Assembly: GCA_949878745.1 (NCBI GenBank)
Contig: CATLBH010000009.1
Location: 1 to 61,324 of the forward strand
Source: an uncultured Ruminiclostridium sp.
Lineage (GTDB): Bacteria; Bacillota; Clostridia; Oscillospirales; Ruminococcaceae
DNA length: 61,324 bases
Reading direction: 5' to 3'
Positions 26,320-35,462 of this stretch are shown here, piece by piece. Both the position numbers and the translations under genes were made by a program. How positions within the stretch are numbered: position 1 is the stretch's first letter; every line of letters starts with the position of its first letter. The notes beneath the pieces were generated by a model. It saw only the letters and a list, made by a program, of their open reading frames with translations. It was not told the DNA's origin and searched no databases.

Positions 26320-28791
26320 ATGCTGCTCAACAGAAACTGGAAAATGCTTTTTAACGGAGAAATTCTCCCCTGCCGCGGGTTTCCCGTATCAATGTACCGC
26401 ACGCTGCTGGCCAACGGAAGGATTGACGATCCCTATTACGGCGAAAATCAATATGAAATGCCGGAGCTTAGCCGAAACGGCTGCGAATTTATCTGCGAAT
26501 TTGAGCCCGAAGGTGAAATTTTTGCGGAGGACAAGGTGTTTTTGCGCTTCTACGGCATAGACACCCTGTCGGAGGTATATCTTAACGGCAATATTCTTTT
26601 CGGCACCGACAATATGTTCGTAACCTACGAATACGAGGTGAGAGGGCTTCTTAAGCGGGGAATGAACACCGTTAGAATAAAAATATCCTCTCCCCTGGAA
26701 TACGCCGAAAAGAAATTTGCCGAGCGCCCTTTGTACGGAGTGGAAGGCACCGTTCCGGGATATCAGCATATCCGCAAGGCGCACTATATGTACGGCTGGG
26801 ATTGGGGAATCCCCCTTCCCGATATGGGCGTGTGGCGAAAAGCGGAGCTGGTGGGAAAATCGGTGTGCGAAATAAGCGGAGCGTATTACAGACAGGAATT
26901 CGGGGACAAATACCGCCGCCTTAAGCTGACCGTTATACCGGAGCTGAGACCTTTTGTGATTAGACCCGTGGAATTGCTCACGGAAATAGAGCTTTCGGAC
27001 GGAAGAAGCCTTATTTCAAGAAACCCCGTTCATAAATGCGAAAAACTGACCTTCGAGGTGGAAAATCCCCCCCTCTGGTGGGTAAGAGGCTACGGAAAAC
27101 AAGCTCTTCAAAGAGTGCGCTTTACTTTGATAGAGGACGGAAAGGTGATTGACAGGTACGAGGAGCGCATAGGCTTTAGGGAATTGACGGTAAGGAACGA
27201 CGAAAAAGAGGGTAAATTCTGCTTCGTCTGCAACGGTACCGAAATATTCGCCATGGGCGCCAACATTATCCCGGAGGATCAGATTCTCCCCTCCGTAAGC
27301 GAAAAACGCACCGATTATATGCTGAGACAGTGCGCGAAAGCCAACTTTAACTGTGTAAGAGTATGGGGCGGCGGAGTGTATCCGAGCGACCACTTTTTAA
27401 AGCGCTGCGACGAGCTGGGCTTCGTACTGTGGCAGGATTTTATGTTCGCCTGCGCGGCCTACAGGCTCACCCCACAGATGGCGGCTTCCGTAAAAAGGGA
27501 GCTTAAGGACAATATAAAAAGAATCCGTAACCACCCCTGTTTGGGGCTGTGGTGCGGCAACAACGAAATAGAAAGTATGTGGGAGGGCTGGGGAGTGCCC
27601 AAAGATGAGGAAGCCAAGGCGGACTATGTAGAACTTTTCGAAAAAATTATTCCCGCCGCCCTGAAAGAGGACGACCCCGACAGATTCTACTGGCCCTCTT
27701 CCCCCTCTTCCGGCGGTGGACTGTACGGAGGAAAATGTTTTGCGGGCAGCTCGGACAACCACAGAGGAGATCAGCATTTCTGGGCGGTCTGGCACGGCTT
27801 TAAACCGCTGGAGGAATTTCGGCGGTTCGATTTCCCCTTCTGCTCGGAATTCGGTTTCGAATCGCTGCCCTCTCTGAAAACCGCGGAAACCTTCGCTCGG
27901 AGTAAGGATATGGATTTATGCTCCCCCGTTATGGAGGCGCACCAGAAATGCACCCTGGGAAATGAAAAGCTTCTGTTTTATGTGACGCAAATGTGCCGCG
28001 CACCGAAAAGCTTTGAAGAGCTTATTTATGCCACCCAGCTGGTGCAGGCGGAATCCATACGCCTTAATGTAGAGCATATGCGCCGAAAAAGAGGAAAATG
28101 TATGGGAAGCCTGTATTGGCAGTTCAACGACAGCAATCCCGTGATCTCCTGGTCGGCGATAGACTATTTCGGAAGAGAAAAAGCCCTTTATTACGCAACC
28201 AAACGGTTTTACGCCCCTATATTGGTTTCCTGTCTCGAAGAAAACCTGAACGACGTTCAACTCCATATTTCCAACGAAACGACCGAGAAAATAAAGGGTA
28301 ATCTTAAGTGGTCACTGAGAAAAAACACCGGCGGAAAAATCCTTAACGGGGAAAAAGAGGTGGAACAGGAACCTCTTTCCTCCCGTCTGGCGATTTCTCT
28401 CGACCTGTCACGGCAGCTCAATACAAGAGAAGAACTGAGAAGCTGTTTCCTTGAATATTCCTTAGTTATAGAGGGAAAAGAGAGGTCGAAGGGTTGTACC
28501 ATTTTCGTGAAGCCGAAATCCTTCGAGTTTTTGCCCCCCGATCTTTCCCTTAATATCGAGGAAACCGGGAGAAGCTATATACTTAAGCTTAAGAGCAGGG
28601 CATTTGCTAAAGGGGTAATGTTGGATTTAAAGGATTGTGACTGTGTTTTTTCCGATAACTTTTTCGATTTCAGCGGGAATTATACGGTTGAGGTGGAAAA
28701 GGATTCCCTTACCAAGCCGTTGACGGCGGACGGGTTCAGAAGGAGAATGGGGGTTATGAGCTGCTTTGATTTGGGGATGAACGGGCGATAA
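26320..28791 (+). CDS. Beta-mannosidase, glycoside hydrolase family 2
   Basis: An 823-residue intracellular enzyme without a signal peptide that removes terminal beta-mannose from manno-oligosaccharides with retention. The GH2 layout is present: N-terminal jelly roll with LRFYGIDTLSEVYLNG, the HYMYGWDWGIPLPDMGVWR segment typical of beta-mannosidases, an immunoglobulin-like domain, and a TIM barrel with VRVWGGGVYP. The acid/base is Glu416 in WCGNNEIESM and the nucleophile Glu510 in CSEFGFES. The C-terminal domain is beta-rich. GAAAGGAC precedes the ATG. It stands alone with its own promoter and terminator, so the oligosaccharide transporter must be encoded elsewhere. It implies use of mannan or N-glycan fragments. 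Confidence 0.93.
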   Translation: MLLNRNWKMLFNGEILPCRGFPVSMYRTLLANGRIDDPYYGENQYEMPELSRNGCEFICEFEPEGEIFAEDKVFLRFYGIDTLSEVYLNGNILFGTDNMFVTYEYEVRGLLKRGMNTVRIKISSPLEYAEKKFAERPLYGVEGTVPGYQHIRKAHYMYGWDWGIPLPDMGVWRKAELVGKSVCEISGAYYRQEFGDKYRRLKLTVIPELRPFVIRPVELLTEIELSDGRSLISRNPVHKCEKLTFEVENPPLWWVRGYGKQALQRVRFTLIEDGKVIDRYEERIGFRELTVRNDEKEGKFCFVCNGTEIFAMGANIIPEDQILPSVSEKRTDYMLRQCAKANFNCVRVWGGGVYPSDHFLKRCDELGFVLWQDFMFACAAYRLTPQMAASVKRELKDNIKRIRNHPCLGLWCGNNEIESMWEGWGVPKDEEAKADYVELFEKIIPAALKEDDPDRFYWPSSPSSGGGLYGGKCFAGSSDNHRGDQHFWAVWHGFKPLEEFRRFDFPFCSEFGFESLPSLKTAETFARSKDMDLCSPVMEAHQKCTLGNEKLLFYVTQMCRAPKSFEELIYATQLVQAESIRLNVEHMRRKRGKCMGSLYWQFNDSNPVISWSAIDYFGREKALYYATKRFYAPILVSCLEENLNDVQLHISNETTEKIKGNLKWSLRKNTGGKILNGEKEVEQEPLSSRLAISLDLSRQLNTREELRSCFLEYSLVIEGKERSKGCTIFVKPKSFEFLPPDLSLNIEETGRSYILKLKSRAFAKGVMLDLKDCDCVFSDNFFDFSGNYTVEVEKDSLTKPLTADGFRRRMGVMSCFDLGMNGR

Positions 28792-28906
28792 TGTTGCAAA
28801 GTGTTTTACTAAATGTATAGAACTACATTGAATATACGATAAGTCGTGAAATAATATAGTTACAGGTGGAACATCTTTCGGTAATGTTTATTAAAATTTT
28901 TCTCCC

Positions 28907-28941
28907 GAGAACGGCGCTATGCGCTGTTCTCTTAATTTTCT
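28907..28941 (+). terminator. Terminator after the beta-mannosidase gene
   Basis: An 11-bp stem (GAGAACGGCGC with GCGCTGTTCTC, one G-U pair) with loop TAT, followed by TTAATTTTC, about 115 bases past the stop. Confidence 0.6.
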
Positions 28942-29544
28942 TCAAAGGGTGGCGGGTTTTCATAAAAGAGCAAGCCTTATTAGGAGCAATTACATAAAAA
29001 ACACAACATACTGCGGGAGCAGTCCAGCACAGCCCGTGCAAAAATAAATTGTAAAAAGGAACCGACTTTCAATAAAATCCTTTGTCTCAATATGTTTAAC
29101 TTATTTCAAAAAAATAACGCACACATACCGACAATCCAAATCGCAATAGCCGGACTATCCACTCTCACTGATACTAATCTTTGGCCAGATTATAGACAAA
29201 AAAATGTTGACCAAAGATTAGTATGAGCGACAGCCCGCTTTTATTATCACTCCCGCTATGCGCGATTTGTCTTTACCGCTATATGTCGCGTTATTTTTAC
29301 AAGCTGTTATAAAAATGTCTATAAAAAAACTGCTATCAAGCAATAAAAAGCGCTGAAAACAACCTTTTTACAGCCTATATAGACCCTTAATTTCCTTATT
29401 TAAGCTTTTTTATGTCTGACCCCGTGCATTTTGGGGACTTTGTCCCCGTCCTTCGGACTCCCCTACTTCCCTTTCGGTGTCCGAAAGGGAAGCGGAAAGG
29501 ACATTGCGTCGCTTCGCTCCTTTTTTCTTTTTTTTGGATTGCCG
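28942..29544. other. Intergenic region with repeats only
   Basis: No gene is supported. The stretch contains the single-hairpin palindromic element at 29171-29224 and, at about 29430-29494, two short hairpins (GGGGACTTTGTCCCC, and CTTCCCTTTCGG with its complement CCGAAAGGGAAG) that match a hairpin repeat also seen near 58285. Short frames across it look accidental. Confidence 0.5.
29171..29224. repeat. ATACTAATC palindromic element, single-hairpin copy (54 bp)
   Basis: The ends ATACTAATCTTTGG and CCAAAGATTAGTAT are perfect inverted repeats around a loop containing TTATAGACAAA. It is the shortest member of the family described at 31424, 51824 and 61029 and equals only the first hairpin of those. 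Confidence 0.85.
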
Positions 29545-29916
29545 TCAGCTCATTTTGTCACCGCGCTTAAAGCATCTCGCCACAATAAGGCCGAACACCA
29601 CCGCCGCCGTAAGTCCGGCGGCTCCCGCAGTAAAACCGCCTGTAAACGCGCCTAACAATCCGTCCTCCTGAACTGCCTGCTTTACCCCCTTAGCCAATGT
29701 ATAACCGAATCCCGTCAAGGGTACCGTCGCGCCCGCCCCCGCAAAATCCACAAGCGGCTCATATACTCCGCATCCGCCCAATACCACGCCCGCCATTACG
29801 TAAGTTACAAGAATACGCGCGGGAGTAAGCTTTGTAAGATCAATAAGAAGCTGCCCTATAAGACAGAACCCCCCGCCTATCACAAAGGCCCAGAAATATT
29901 CCATAAATGTTTCCAT
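29545..29916 (-). CDS. spoVAE: Stage V sporulation protein AE
   Basis: A 123-residue membrane protein (start ATG at 29916; a TTG at 29928 directly abuts AAAGGA and is less likely). Hydrophobic segments WAFVIGGGFCLIGQLLIDL and ILVTYVMAGVVLGG, the conserved GAGATVPLTGFGYTLAKGV, and a final segment AGLTAAVVFGLIVA match SpoVAE. With SpoVAC and SpoVAD it belongs to the channel complex that moves dipicolinic acid into the forespore and releases it at germination. It is the last gene of the spoVACDE cluster; spoVAD ends 23 bases before. Confidence 0.93.
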   Translation of the reverse strand: METFMEYFWAFVIGGGFCLIGQLLIDLTKLTPARILVTYVMAGVVLGGCGVYEPLVDFAGAGATVPLTGFGYTLAKGVKQAVQEDGLLGAFTGGFTAGAAGLTAAVVFGLIVARCFKRGDKMS

Positions 29917-29939
29917 ATTTATAACCAATCCTTTCTGTT

Positions 29940-30950
29940 TTAAAACGCCGAAATATGCACAGCGTGGCTTATACCGGGAATACTTTCCCCCTGCTGCACT
30001 ATGGTCGGGGACATCAGCGCGCCGGTAGCCGCGAATAAAACGTTTTTCAGATTACCCTTGGCAATCTGCGGCAGAATGTATCCGCAAAGCACCGATGCGC
30101 TGCACCCGCAGCCCGATCCACCCGCGTGTACGTCCTGTTTTTTCAGGTCGTACAGCATAAGTCCGCAGTCATTGTGCTTTTCCGATATATCCACATTCTC
30201 TTTCCGGAACAATTCTATCAGAATGTCGCTGCCCACTTTCCCCAAATCACCCGTCAATATAAGATCAAAAGCCTCTATACTCTGCCCCATATTGGCAAGG
30301 TGGCGGGAAATCGTGTCGTGAGCGGCTTCCGCCATGGCGGCGCCCATATTGTTGGCGTCGGTAACGCCCATATCCTTGATTTTCCCCACCGTTACCGCTT
30401 TTACATAAGGCGGTGCTCCGTGAGGGGATACTATTGCGCAGCCCGCGGCCGTGGCTGTCCACTGAGCGGTGGGAGTGCGCTGTCCGCCGTAGTTAACGGG
30501 AAGCCTGAACTGTCTTTCGGCGGAACAGAAATGGGAGGAAGTCACCGCCGCCGCGTTTATCGCCGCCCCGCTGTCCACAAAAACGGAAGCCAGGCCAAGG
30601 CTTTCCGCCATGGTTGAACATGCTCCGAATAAGCCGAAAAACGGTATACTGGTGTCCCGCGCCCCGTAAGCGGAAGCTACGCATTGATTCAAAAGGTCGC
30701 CCGCAAACATAAAATCCATATCGCTTTCCGAAAAATTCCCCTTGCTGAGGGCATTGGTGAAGGCGTACTGCTGAAGCTTGCTCTCGCTTTTTTCCCAGCT
30801 GCTTTCCCCCAAGGTCACGTCCTCGGAAATATAGTCGAAGTATTCCGCCAAAGGCCCTTCCCCCTCCTTTTTACCTACCGCGGAAGCGTAAGAGGAGATG
30901 GTCGGAGCGGACTGAAGGTTTATCGTACCGTCTTTTATAATATTTGCCAT
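29940..30950 (-). CDS. spoVAD: Stage V sporulation protein AD
   Basis: A 336-residue soluble protein with the thiolase-like fold of SpoVAD, the subunit that binds dipicolinic acid at the inner spore membrane. Typical segments are GPLAEYFDYISEDVTLGE, FAGDLLNQCVASAYGAR, FFGLFGACSTMAESL and GSGCGCSASVLCGYILP. AAAGGAGCTAAACA precedes the ATG. It sits between spoVAC (12 bases upstream) and spoVAE on the minus strand. Expression in the forespore under sigma-G is expected from other spore-formers but no sigma-G box was identified with confidence. Confidence 0.95.
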   Translation of the reverse strand: MANIIKDGTINLQSAPTISSYASAVGKKEGEGPLAEYFDYISEDVTLGESSWEKSESKLQQYAFTNALSKGNFSESDMDFMFAGDLLNQCVASAYGARDTSIPFFGLFGACSTMAESLGLASVFVDSGAAINAAAVTSSHFCSAERQFRLPVNYGGQRTPTAQWTATAAGCAIVSPHGAPPYVKAVTVGKIKDMGVTDANNMGAAMAEAAHDTISRHLANMGQSIEAFDLILTGDLGKVGSDILIELFRKENVDISEKHNDCGLMLYDLKKQDVHAGGSGCGCSASVLCGYILPQIAKGNLKNVLFAATGALMSPTIVQQGESIPGISHAVHISAF

Positions 30951-30962
30951 TGTTTAGCTCCT

Positions 30963-31409
30963 TTACTGCATTATTTGAAAAATATAAAGAATTATCCCGT
31001 AAACCACAGAGGTAAGAATTCCGTATACTATTACGGGCCCCGCTATAATGAACATTTTTGCGGCGGTGCCCAATATAAAGCCCTCGGTTTTGAATTCGAG
31101 AGCGGGAGCGACCACGGAGTTGGCAAAGCCCGTTATGGGCACTAAGGTTCCCGCGCCGCCGTGCTTTGCTATTTTGTCGTAAAGCTTAAGTCCCGTGAGA
31201 AGCGCGCTCAGAAAAACAAGGGTTATGGAGGTTACGGAACGGGCATGAAGCTCGGTCATACCCAAATAGGTGTAGAGATTAAAAAGGGCCTGTCCCAGAC
31301 AGCAGATCAAGCCGCCTATAACAAAGGCTTTGGGTAAGGTTAGATACATCTTTGTGTTAGGCGAATATTTTTTGGTTAATTTATCGTATTCGTTATTGGT
31401 CATTTTCAT
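30963..31409 (-). CDS. spoVAC: Stage V sporulation protein AC
   Basis: A 148-residue integral membrane protein. The N-terminal DKLTKKYSPNTKMYLTLPKAFVIGG and the central GGAGTLVPITGFANSVVAPALEFKTEGF are diagnostic for SpoVAC, which forms the mechanosensitive dipicolinate channel in the spore inner membrane. Four or five hydrophobic segments are visible. The start at 31409 has AAAGGATACGATT upstream; an ATG two codons later is possible. It is the first gene of spoVACDE. Its upstream region is occupied by nested palindromic elements, starting only 15 bases before the ATG. Confidence 0.95.
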   Translation of the reverse strand: MKMTNNEYDKLTKKYSPNTKMYLTLPKAFVIGGLICCLGQALFNLYTYLGMTELHARSVTSITLVFLSALLTGLKLYDKIAKHGGAGTLVPITGFANSVVAPALEFKTEGFILGTAAKMFIIAGPVIVYGILTSVVYGIILYIFQIMQ

Positions 31410-31423
31410 AATCGTATCCTTTC

Positions 31424-31631
31424 ATACTAATCTTTAATCATATTTTAGACGAAGTCTGAAATATGATTAATACTAATCCCTTTTAAAACTGTTGTATTAG
31501 TGCTTTGGGTGCAATCCCTTTTTAATCTGTGTGTATTTCGTCAGTTTAAAAAGGGATTGGTATAAAGATTACACCCGAAACACTAATCTTTGGTCAACAT
31601 TTTTGTCTATAATCCGACCAAAGATTAGTAT
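31424..31631. repeat. ATACTAATC palindromic element interrupted by a second copy
   Basis: The outer element has terminal inverted repeats ATACTAATCTTTAATCA at 31424 and TGACCAAAGATTAGTAT-type at 31631. Without the insert it would be 114 bases, the same size as the copy at 61029-61142 and closely similar in sequence. It consists of two hairpins joined by a linker that reads GATTAGTGTTTCGGGTG on the minus strand. It fills most of the gap between spoVAC and rplQ. Confidence 0.85.
31470..31563. mobile_element. Nested 94-bp palindromic element
   Basis: A second element with 22-base terminal inverted repeats (ATACTAATCCCTTTT and AAAAGGGATTGGTAT at the ends) is inserted into the left hairpin of the outer element, between ATGATTA and AAAGATTACACCC. 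The insertion point is next to a TA dinucleotide. It carries the same linker, GTGCTTTGGGTGCAATC. No coding sequence is present, so movement would need an enzyme supplied in trans. Confidence 0.75.
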
Positions 31632-31711
31632 CACATATATTTCTGTAAAATCGACTTTTATCATATTTTTTCTTTTTTTTCCCCAAATATACTACATACA
31701 AGAAAACATAT

Positions 31712-31751
31712 AAAAAAACAGACCGCCTTTTTTTCAAAAGCAGTCCGTTTT
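31712..31751 (-). terminator. Terminator of the ribosomal superoperon
   Basis: On the minus strand ACGGACTGCTTTT pairs with AAAAGGCGGTCTGT and is followed by a run of seven T. It lies 15 bases past the rplQ stop codon. Confidence 0.85.
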
Positions 31752-31765
31752 TCTTTTTAAACCAA

Positions 31766-32098
31766 TTAAACCAACTCAATAATAGCCATCTCGGCTGCGT
31801 CGCCGCGGCGGGGACCCGTCTTGATTATCCTTGTATATCCGCCGTTAACGTCCTTATACTTGGGAGAAATTTCGTCAAACAGCTTTTTGCTGACTTCCTC
31901 CTTGGTAATGTAAGCGAATACCTGGCGCTTGCTGTGAAGGTCGGTGTTCTTTCCGAGGGTTATCATCTTCTCGGCTTCGCTTTTTACTTCCTTGGCTCTG
32001 GTAACAGTGGTCTCTATCTTGCCGTTTTCCAGCAAAAATGTCACCATCGCTCTGAGCATCGCTTTTCTATGATCGCTGGTTCTTCCCAGTTTTCTCAT
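31766..32098 (-). CDS. rplQ: 50S ribosomal protein L17
   Basis: A 110-residue L17, beginning [20 protein letters not shown] as in nearly all bacteria and ending [10 protein letters not shown]. It binds domain III of 23S rRNA near the tunnel exit. It is the last gene of the alpha operon, 85 bases after rpoA, and is followed by a strong terminator. Confidence 0.98.
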   Translation of the reverse strand: MRKLGRTSDHRKAMLRAMVTFLLENGKIETTVTRAKEVKSEAEKMITLGKNTDLHSKRQVFAYITKEEVSKKLFDEISPKYKDVNGGYTRIIKTGPRRGDAAEMAIIELV

Positions 32099-32183
32099 TG
32101 GCTTATACTCCTTTCCGTACAGAGTTTGTTTCCCTCACCGGCGCGTCTTTTTTCACGCACCCCTCGGAAAACCTGATCGTAGG

Positions 32184-33140
32184 TCATTCCTCCGGCTCCG
32201 CAAGGTCAAAGCCCAGTGAATTAAGCTTTGCTCTCACCTCGTCAAAGGATTTCTTGCCTAAGTTGCGTACCTTCATCATCTCGTCGGGGGACTTGGTGAT
32301 AAGATCCTCAACCGTATTGATGTTGGCGCGCTTAAGGCAGTTGAAGGAACGCACCGAAAGCTCCAGATCCTCGATGGTCATTTCGAGAACCTTGTCCTTG
32401 CTCTTGTCGTCCTTTTCAACCATAAGCTCGGGCTGGTTAGCCTCGTCGGACAGCTCGACAAATAGCTGCAAATGCTCGCAAAGTACCTTTGCCGCATAGC
32501 TTACCGCTTCCTTGGCGGAAATGGTTCCGTCCGTCCACACCTCTATGATGAGCTTGTCAAAGTCGGTGCGCTGTCCCACACGGGTGTTTTCAACAGAATA
32601 GTTTACCTTAAGAACAGGTGTGTAAATGCTGTCAACCGCAATTATTCCTATGGGCGGCTGTACCATTTTAGACTTGTTCTTTTCAGCACTTACATAACCT
32701 CTGCCTCTGTCAAAAGTAAGCTCCATATAGAGCTTGGCGCCTGCCGTGAGGGTGGCGATGTGCATTCCGGGATCGAGTATCTCTATCTCGCTGTCCGTCT
32801 TAATATCTCCTGCCAGTACCTCACATTCGCCGTTTGCCTCAATGTACACCGTCTTGGGGCTTTCGCCGTACATTTTGGCTATTAAACCTTTAATATTCAG
32901 AATTATTTCGGTTACGTCTTCCTTAACTCCGGGGATAGTGGAAAATTCATGCTGAACCCCGTCGATTTTCACGCTCGTAACCGCGACTCCGGGCAAAGAG
33001 GAGAGCAATACACGCCTCAGGCTGTTGCCCAGCGTGTTGCCGAAACCGCATTCCAACGGCTCTAAGGTAAACATTCCGTATTTACCGTCGGGCTTGAGCT
33101 TCACGGTTTCTATTTCCGGCTTTTCAATTCTTTCAAGCAT
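32184..33140 (-). CDS. rpoA: RNA polymerase alpha subunit
   Basis: A 318-residue alpha subunit. The start at 33140 has AGGAGGGTTACAGT just upstream; the frame continues 20 codons further without family similarity. The N-terminal domain (about 1-228) dimerizes and starts polymerase assembly ([30 protein letters not shown]). A flexible linker leads to the C-terminal domain (about 245-310), which has the helix-hairpin-helix [19 protein letters not shown] used for UP elements and activators. It is preceded by a 250-base gap after rpsD. Confidence 0.97.
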   Translation of the reverse strand: MLERIEKPEIETVKLKPDGKYGMFTLEPLECGFGNTLGNSLRRVLLSSLPGVAVTSVKIDGVQHEFSTIPGVKEDVTEIILNIKGLIAKMYGESPKTVYIEANGECEVLAGDIKTDSEIEILDPGMHIATLTAGAKLYMELTFDRGRGYVSAEKNKSKMVQPPIGIIAVDSIYTPVLKVNYSVENTRVGQRTDFDKLIIEVWTDGTISAKEAVSYAAKVLCEHLQLFVELSDEANQPELMVEKDDKSKDKVLEMTIEDLELSVRSFNCLKRANINTVEDLITKSPDEMMKVRNLGKKSFDEVRAKLNSLGFDLAEPEE

Positions 33141-33370
33141 ACTGTAACCCTCCTGCTGTTCGGGATCCTCCGCCTCGAAGAACCGAAACGGGAGAATCAT
33201 ATATTGTTTTGCTCAGGGGCTTCCGCCTTAACGCGTCTCACAAAACGCGCAAGTGACAGAAAATATCGGGCGTTTCCGCCCCGATTAATTTTAAATTACG
33301 ATAACTCGATTGTAAATTAAAAATAACCGCACCATAGTTATTCTCGTCCGTTTCCCGCTGTTTTCCGAAA

Positions 33371-33393
33371 AATAGCGTTTTTTCCGCGCTATT
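33371..33393 (-). terminator. Weak terminator-like hairpin between rpsD and rpoA
   Basis: On the minus strand AATAGCG, a 9-base loop and CGCTATT are followed by TTT. The hairpin overlaps the rpsD stop codon and could lower transcription into rpoA. The stem is short, so the call is tentative. Confidence 0.35.
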
Positions 33394-33988
33394 ACTTGGA
33401 ATACAATTCGATTACGAGCTGCTCTTCGATCTCGAAGTCAAGCTCGTCTCTCTGAGGAAGGCGAGTAACAACCGCGCTGGAGGCTTCCTTGTTAAGGTCC
33501 AACCAAACGGGAATAAGTCTGCCGTTGGTAGCTTCCGCGATCTGAGCAAATTTGGGGCTCTTCTTGCTTTTTTCGGAAAGAGCCACAACATCGCCGGGCT
33601 TTACTCTGTAGGAGGGAATGTCGACTCTCTTGCCGTTTACGGTGAAGTGACCGTGTCCCACAAGCTGACGGGACTCACGGCGGGTGATCGCCAGACCCAT
33701 TCTGAATACAACGTTGTCAAGACGGGATTCGAGAAGCTTTATAAGGTTTTCACCGGCAACGCCGTCTTCCTTGATGGCCATTTCATAATAATGATGGAAC
33801 TGCTTTTCAAGAACGCCGTAAATGAATTTCAGCTTCTGCTTCTCCTTAAGCTGCATTCCGTATTCGGAAACCTTCTTGCGGGGATTTCCGTTGCCCTTTC
33901 TGTTTGTTTCCTTGCTGTAGCCCAAAACCGCGGGGCTTATTCCCAGTGCCTTGCATCTCTTAAGCACAGGTGTTCTATCTACTGCCAT
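33392..33988 (-). CDS. rpsD: 30S ribosomal protein S4
   Basis: A 198-residue S4 starting at MAVDRTPVLKRCKALG (33988, with AAAGAAAGGAATATATA upstream); the frame runs further upstream but without family similarity. The S4 RNA-binding domain is visible at LESRLDNVVFRMGLAITRRESRQ and VNGKRVDIPSYRVKPGD. S4 starts 30S assembly by binding the 5' domain of 16S rRNA. The zinc Cys cluster of some S4 proteins is absent (one Cys only), so this is the C-minus form. Confidence 0.97.
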   Translation of the reverse strand: MAVDRTPVLKRCKALGISPAVLGYSKETNRKGNGNPRKKVSEYGMQLKEKQKLKFIYGVLEKQFHHYYEMAIKEDGVAGENLIKLLESRLDNVVFRMGLAITRRESRQLVGHGHFTVNGKRVDIPSYRVKPGDVVALSEKSKKSPKFAQIAEATNGRLIPVWLDLNKEASSAVVTRLPQRDELDFEIEEQLVIELYSK

Positions 33989-34091
33989 TATATATTCCTT
34001 TCTTTCGCAAAAAACCGAACGGCTCGGTTTTTCCGACGTTTGTTTATGTTGTATCGGTTTTACCGACACCGAGCAACGACGCTCGGTAAAA

Positions 34092-34496
34092 CTATACGCG
34101 TCTTCTCTTGGGAGGACGGCATCCGTTGTGAGGGATGGGGGTTACATCCTTGATCATTCTTACCTCGAGACCTGCCGCGGACAGCGCTCTGATAGCCGCT
34201 TCACGTCCCGCGCCGGGACCCTTTACGTATACCTCAACGGTCTTAAGGCCGTGCACCATTGCCGCCTTTGCCGCCGTTTCGGCCGCCGATTGAGCCGCAT
34301 AGGGGGTGGACTTTCTGTTGCCTCTGAAGCCCAGTCCGCCCGCGCTTGCCCATGAAAGGGTGTTGCCCTGAAGGTCGGTTATAGTAACGATCGTATTGTT
34401 AAAAGTCGACTGGATATGCGCCGAACCGTTTTCGATGTTCTTGCGGTCGCGGCGGCGAAGTCCTGCCTTTTTAACATTAGCTTTGTTCCCTGCCAT
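34092..34496 (-). CDS. rpsK: 30S ribosomal protein S11
   Basis: A 134-residue S11 of the platform. Typical segments are [32 protein letters not shown] and the C-terminal [16 protein letters not shown]. The stop codon is TAG at 34094-34092 and the protein ends exactly where the family ends, which shows that TAG is a real stop in this organism. It lies 24 bases after rpsM. Confidence 0.98.
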   Translation of the reverse strand: MAGNKANVKKAGLRRRDRKNIENGSAHIQSTFNNTIVTITDLQGNTLSWASAGGLGFRGNRKSTPYAAQSAAETAAKAAMVHGLKTVEVYVKGPGAGREAAIRALSAAGLEVRMIKDVTPIPHNGCRPPKRRRV

Positions 34497-34520
34497 TTAT
34501 TAGCTTCCTTTCTGTAAAAA

Positions 34521-34889
34521 TTACTTCTTCTTGTTAGCGATGGTCTTTGCGGGACCCTTGCGGGTTCTCGCGTTGGTCTTTGTTCTCTGACCTCTTACGG
34601 GAAGACCCTTGCGGTGACGAACGCCGCGGTAGCAGTTAATTTCAACCAAACGCTTGATGTTGAGAGCGACTTCGCGTCTGAGGTCGCCTTCCACACGATA
34701 GTTCGCGTCGATAACCTCACGGATCTTCGCTTCCTGATCCTCGGTAAGGTCTCTGACGCGGGTATCGGGGTCAACGCCCGCCGCCGCGAGAATGTCATTT
34801 GCGGATTTTCTGCCGATACCGTACACATAGGTCAAGCCGATTTCAACGCGCTTTTCCTTGGGCAGATCCACACCAGCGATTCTTGCCAT
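34521..34889 (-). CDS. rpsM: 30S ribosomal protein S13
   Basis: A 122-residue S13 starting [21 protein letters not shown] and ending in the basic tail [21 protein letters not shown], which contacts the P-site tRNA. The helix-two-turns-helix core [16 protein letters not shown] is present. It follows rpmJ by 57 bases in the alpha operon. Confidence 0.98.
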   Translation of the reverse strand: MARIAGVDLPKEKRVEIGLTYVYGIGRKSANDILAAAGVDPDTRVRDLTEDQEAKIREVIDANYRVEGDLRREVALNIKRLVEINCYRGVRHRKGLPVRGQRTKTNARTRKGPAKTIANKKK

Positions 34890-34946
34890 ACTTTAAACCT
34901 TTCCTTTCCTGTGAAGGAGCCGGCTCCTTCAATTATCCAACGGGTC

Positions 34947-35060
34947 TCAGCCCTGTCTTTGTTTATGCTTGGGATCCTTGCAGATCACCATAACTCTGCC
35001 CTTGCGCTTGATTACCTTGCACTTGTCGCACATGGGCTTTACTGAAGGTCTTACTTTCAT
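34947..35060 (-). CDS. rpmJ: 50S ribosomal protein L36
   Basis: A 37-residue L36, starting [20 protein letters not shown] and ending HKQRQG. It has the zinc-binding pattern C-x2-C-x12-C-x4-H, so it is the zinc-containing form. It lies between infA and rpsM, the usual place. Confidence 0.97.
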   Translation of the reverse strand: MKVRPSVKPMCDKCKVIKRKGRVMVICKDPKHKQRQG

Positions 35061-35100
35061 TTCGTTACATCCTTTCTGACACGCCAACGGTTTTCGGGTT

Positions 35101-35319
35101 TTACTTGGCTCTCCATGTAATTCTGCCCTTGGTCAGGTCGTAAGGCGACATTTCGATGGTTACCTTATCGCCGGGAAGAATGCGGATGTAATTCATACGC
35201 AGCTTACCGCTTACATGAGCTAAAATAACATGACCGTTGGAAAGCTTAACATTGAACATTGCGTTGGGCAACGCTTCCTGTATTATGCCTTCTACTTCGA
35301 TTACATCTTCTTTGGACAA
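35101..35319 (-). CDS. infA: Translation initiation factor IF-1 (TTG start)
   Basis: A 72-residue IF-1, an OB-fold protein that occupies the A site during initiation. The family begins [11 protein letters not shown]; here the matching codon is TTG at 35319, with AGGAAAGGA 11 bases upstream. No in-frame ATG gives the right length: the frame upstream lacks similarity and the next ATG is inside the fold. The rest ([30 protein letters not shown]) is typical. IF-1 is highly expressed, so a TTG start is notable. Confidence 0.93.
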   Translation of the reverse strand: MSKEDVIEVEGIIQEALPNAMFNVKLSNGHVILAHVSGKLRMNYIRILPGDKVTIEMSPYDLTKGRITWRAK

Positions 35320-35378
35320 GCTATGATCATTCCTTTCCTGTGGGTTGTTAAGCCGCATCTTCTAAAGTAATCGTATCA

Positions 35379-35387
35379 ATTATAACA
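35379..35387 (-). promoter_or_regulatory. Possible extended -10 promoter before infA
   Basis: On the minus strand TGTTATAAT gives an extended -10 (TGn plus TATAAT) 60 bases before infA. No good -35 is present. It could be an internal promoter for the alpha operon. Confidence 0.35.
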
Positions 35388-35462
35388 CGTCCGCTTCAAA
35401 AAATTTGCCGTATTTTGCGGCTTGATCATTTCCGTGGTGATGTTATTATCGGATTTCGGCTC

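Noticed and set aside
31424-31631. A CRISPR array in the repeat-rich spacer
   Set aside because: The repeats are inverted and of unequal length, not direct repeats with regular spacers, and no cas gene is present.
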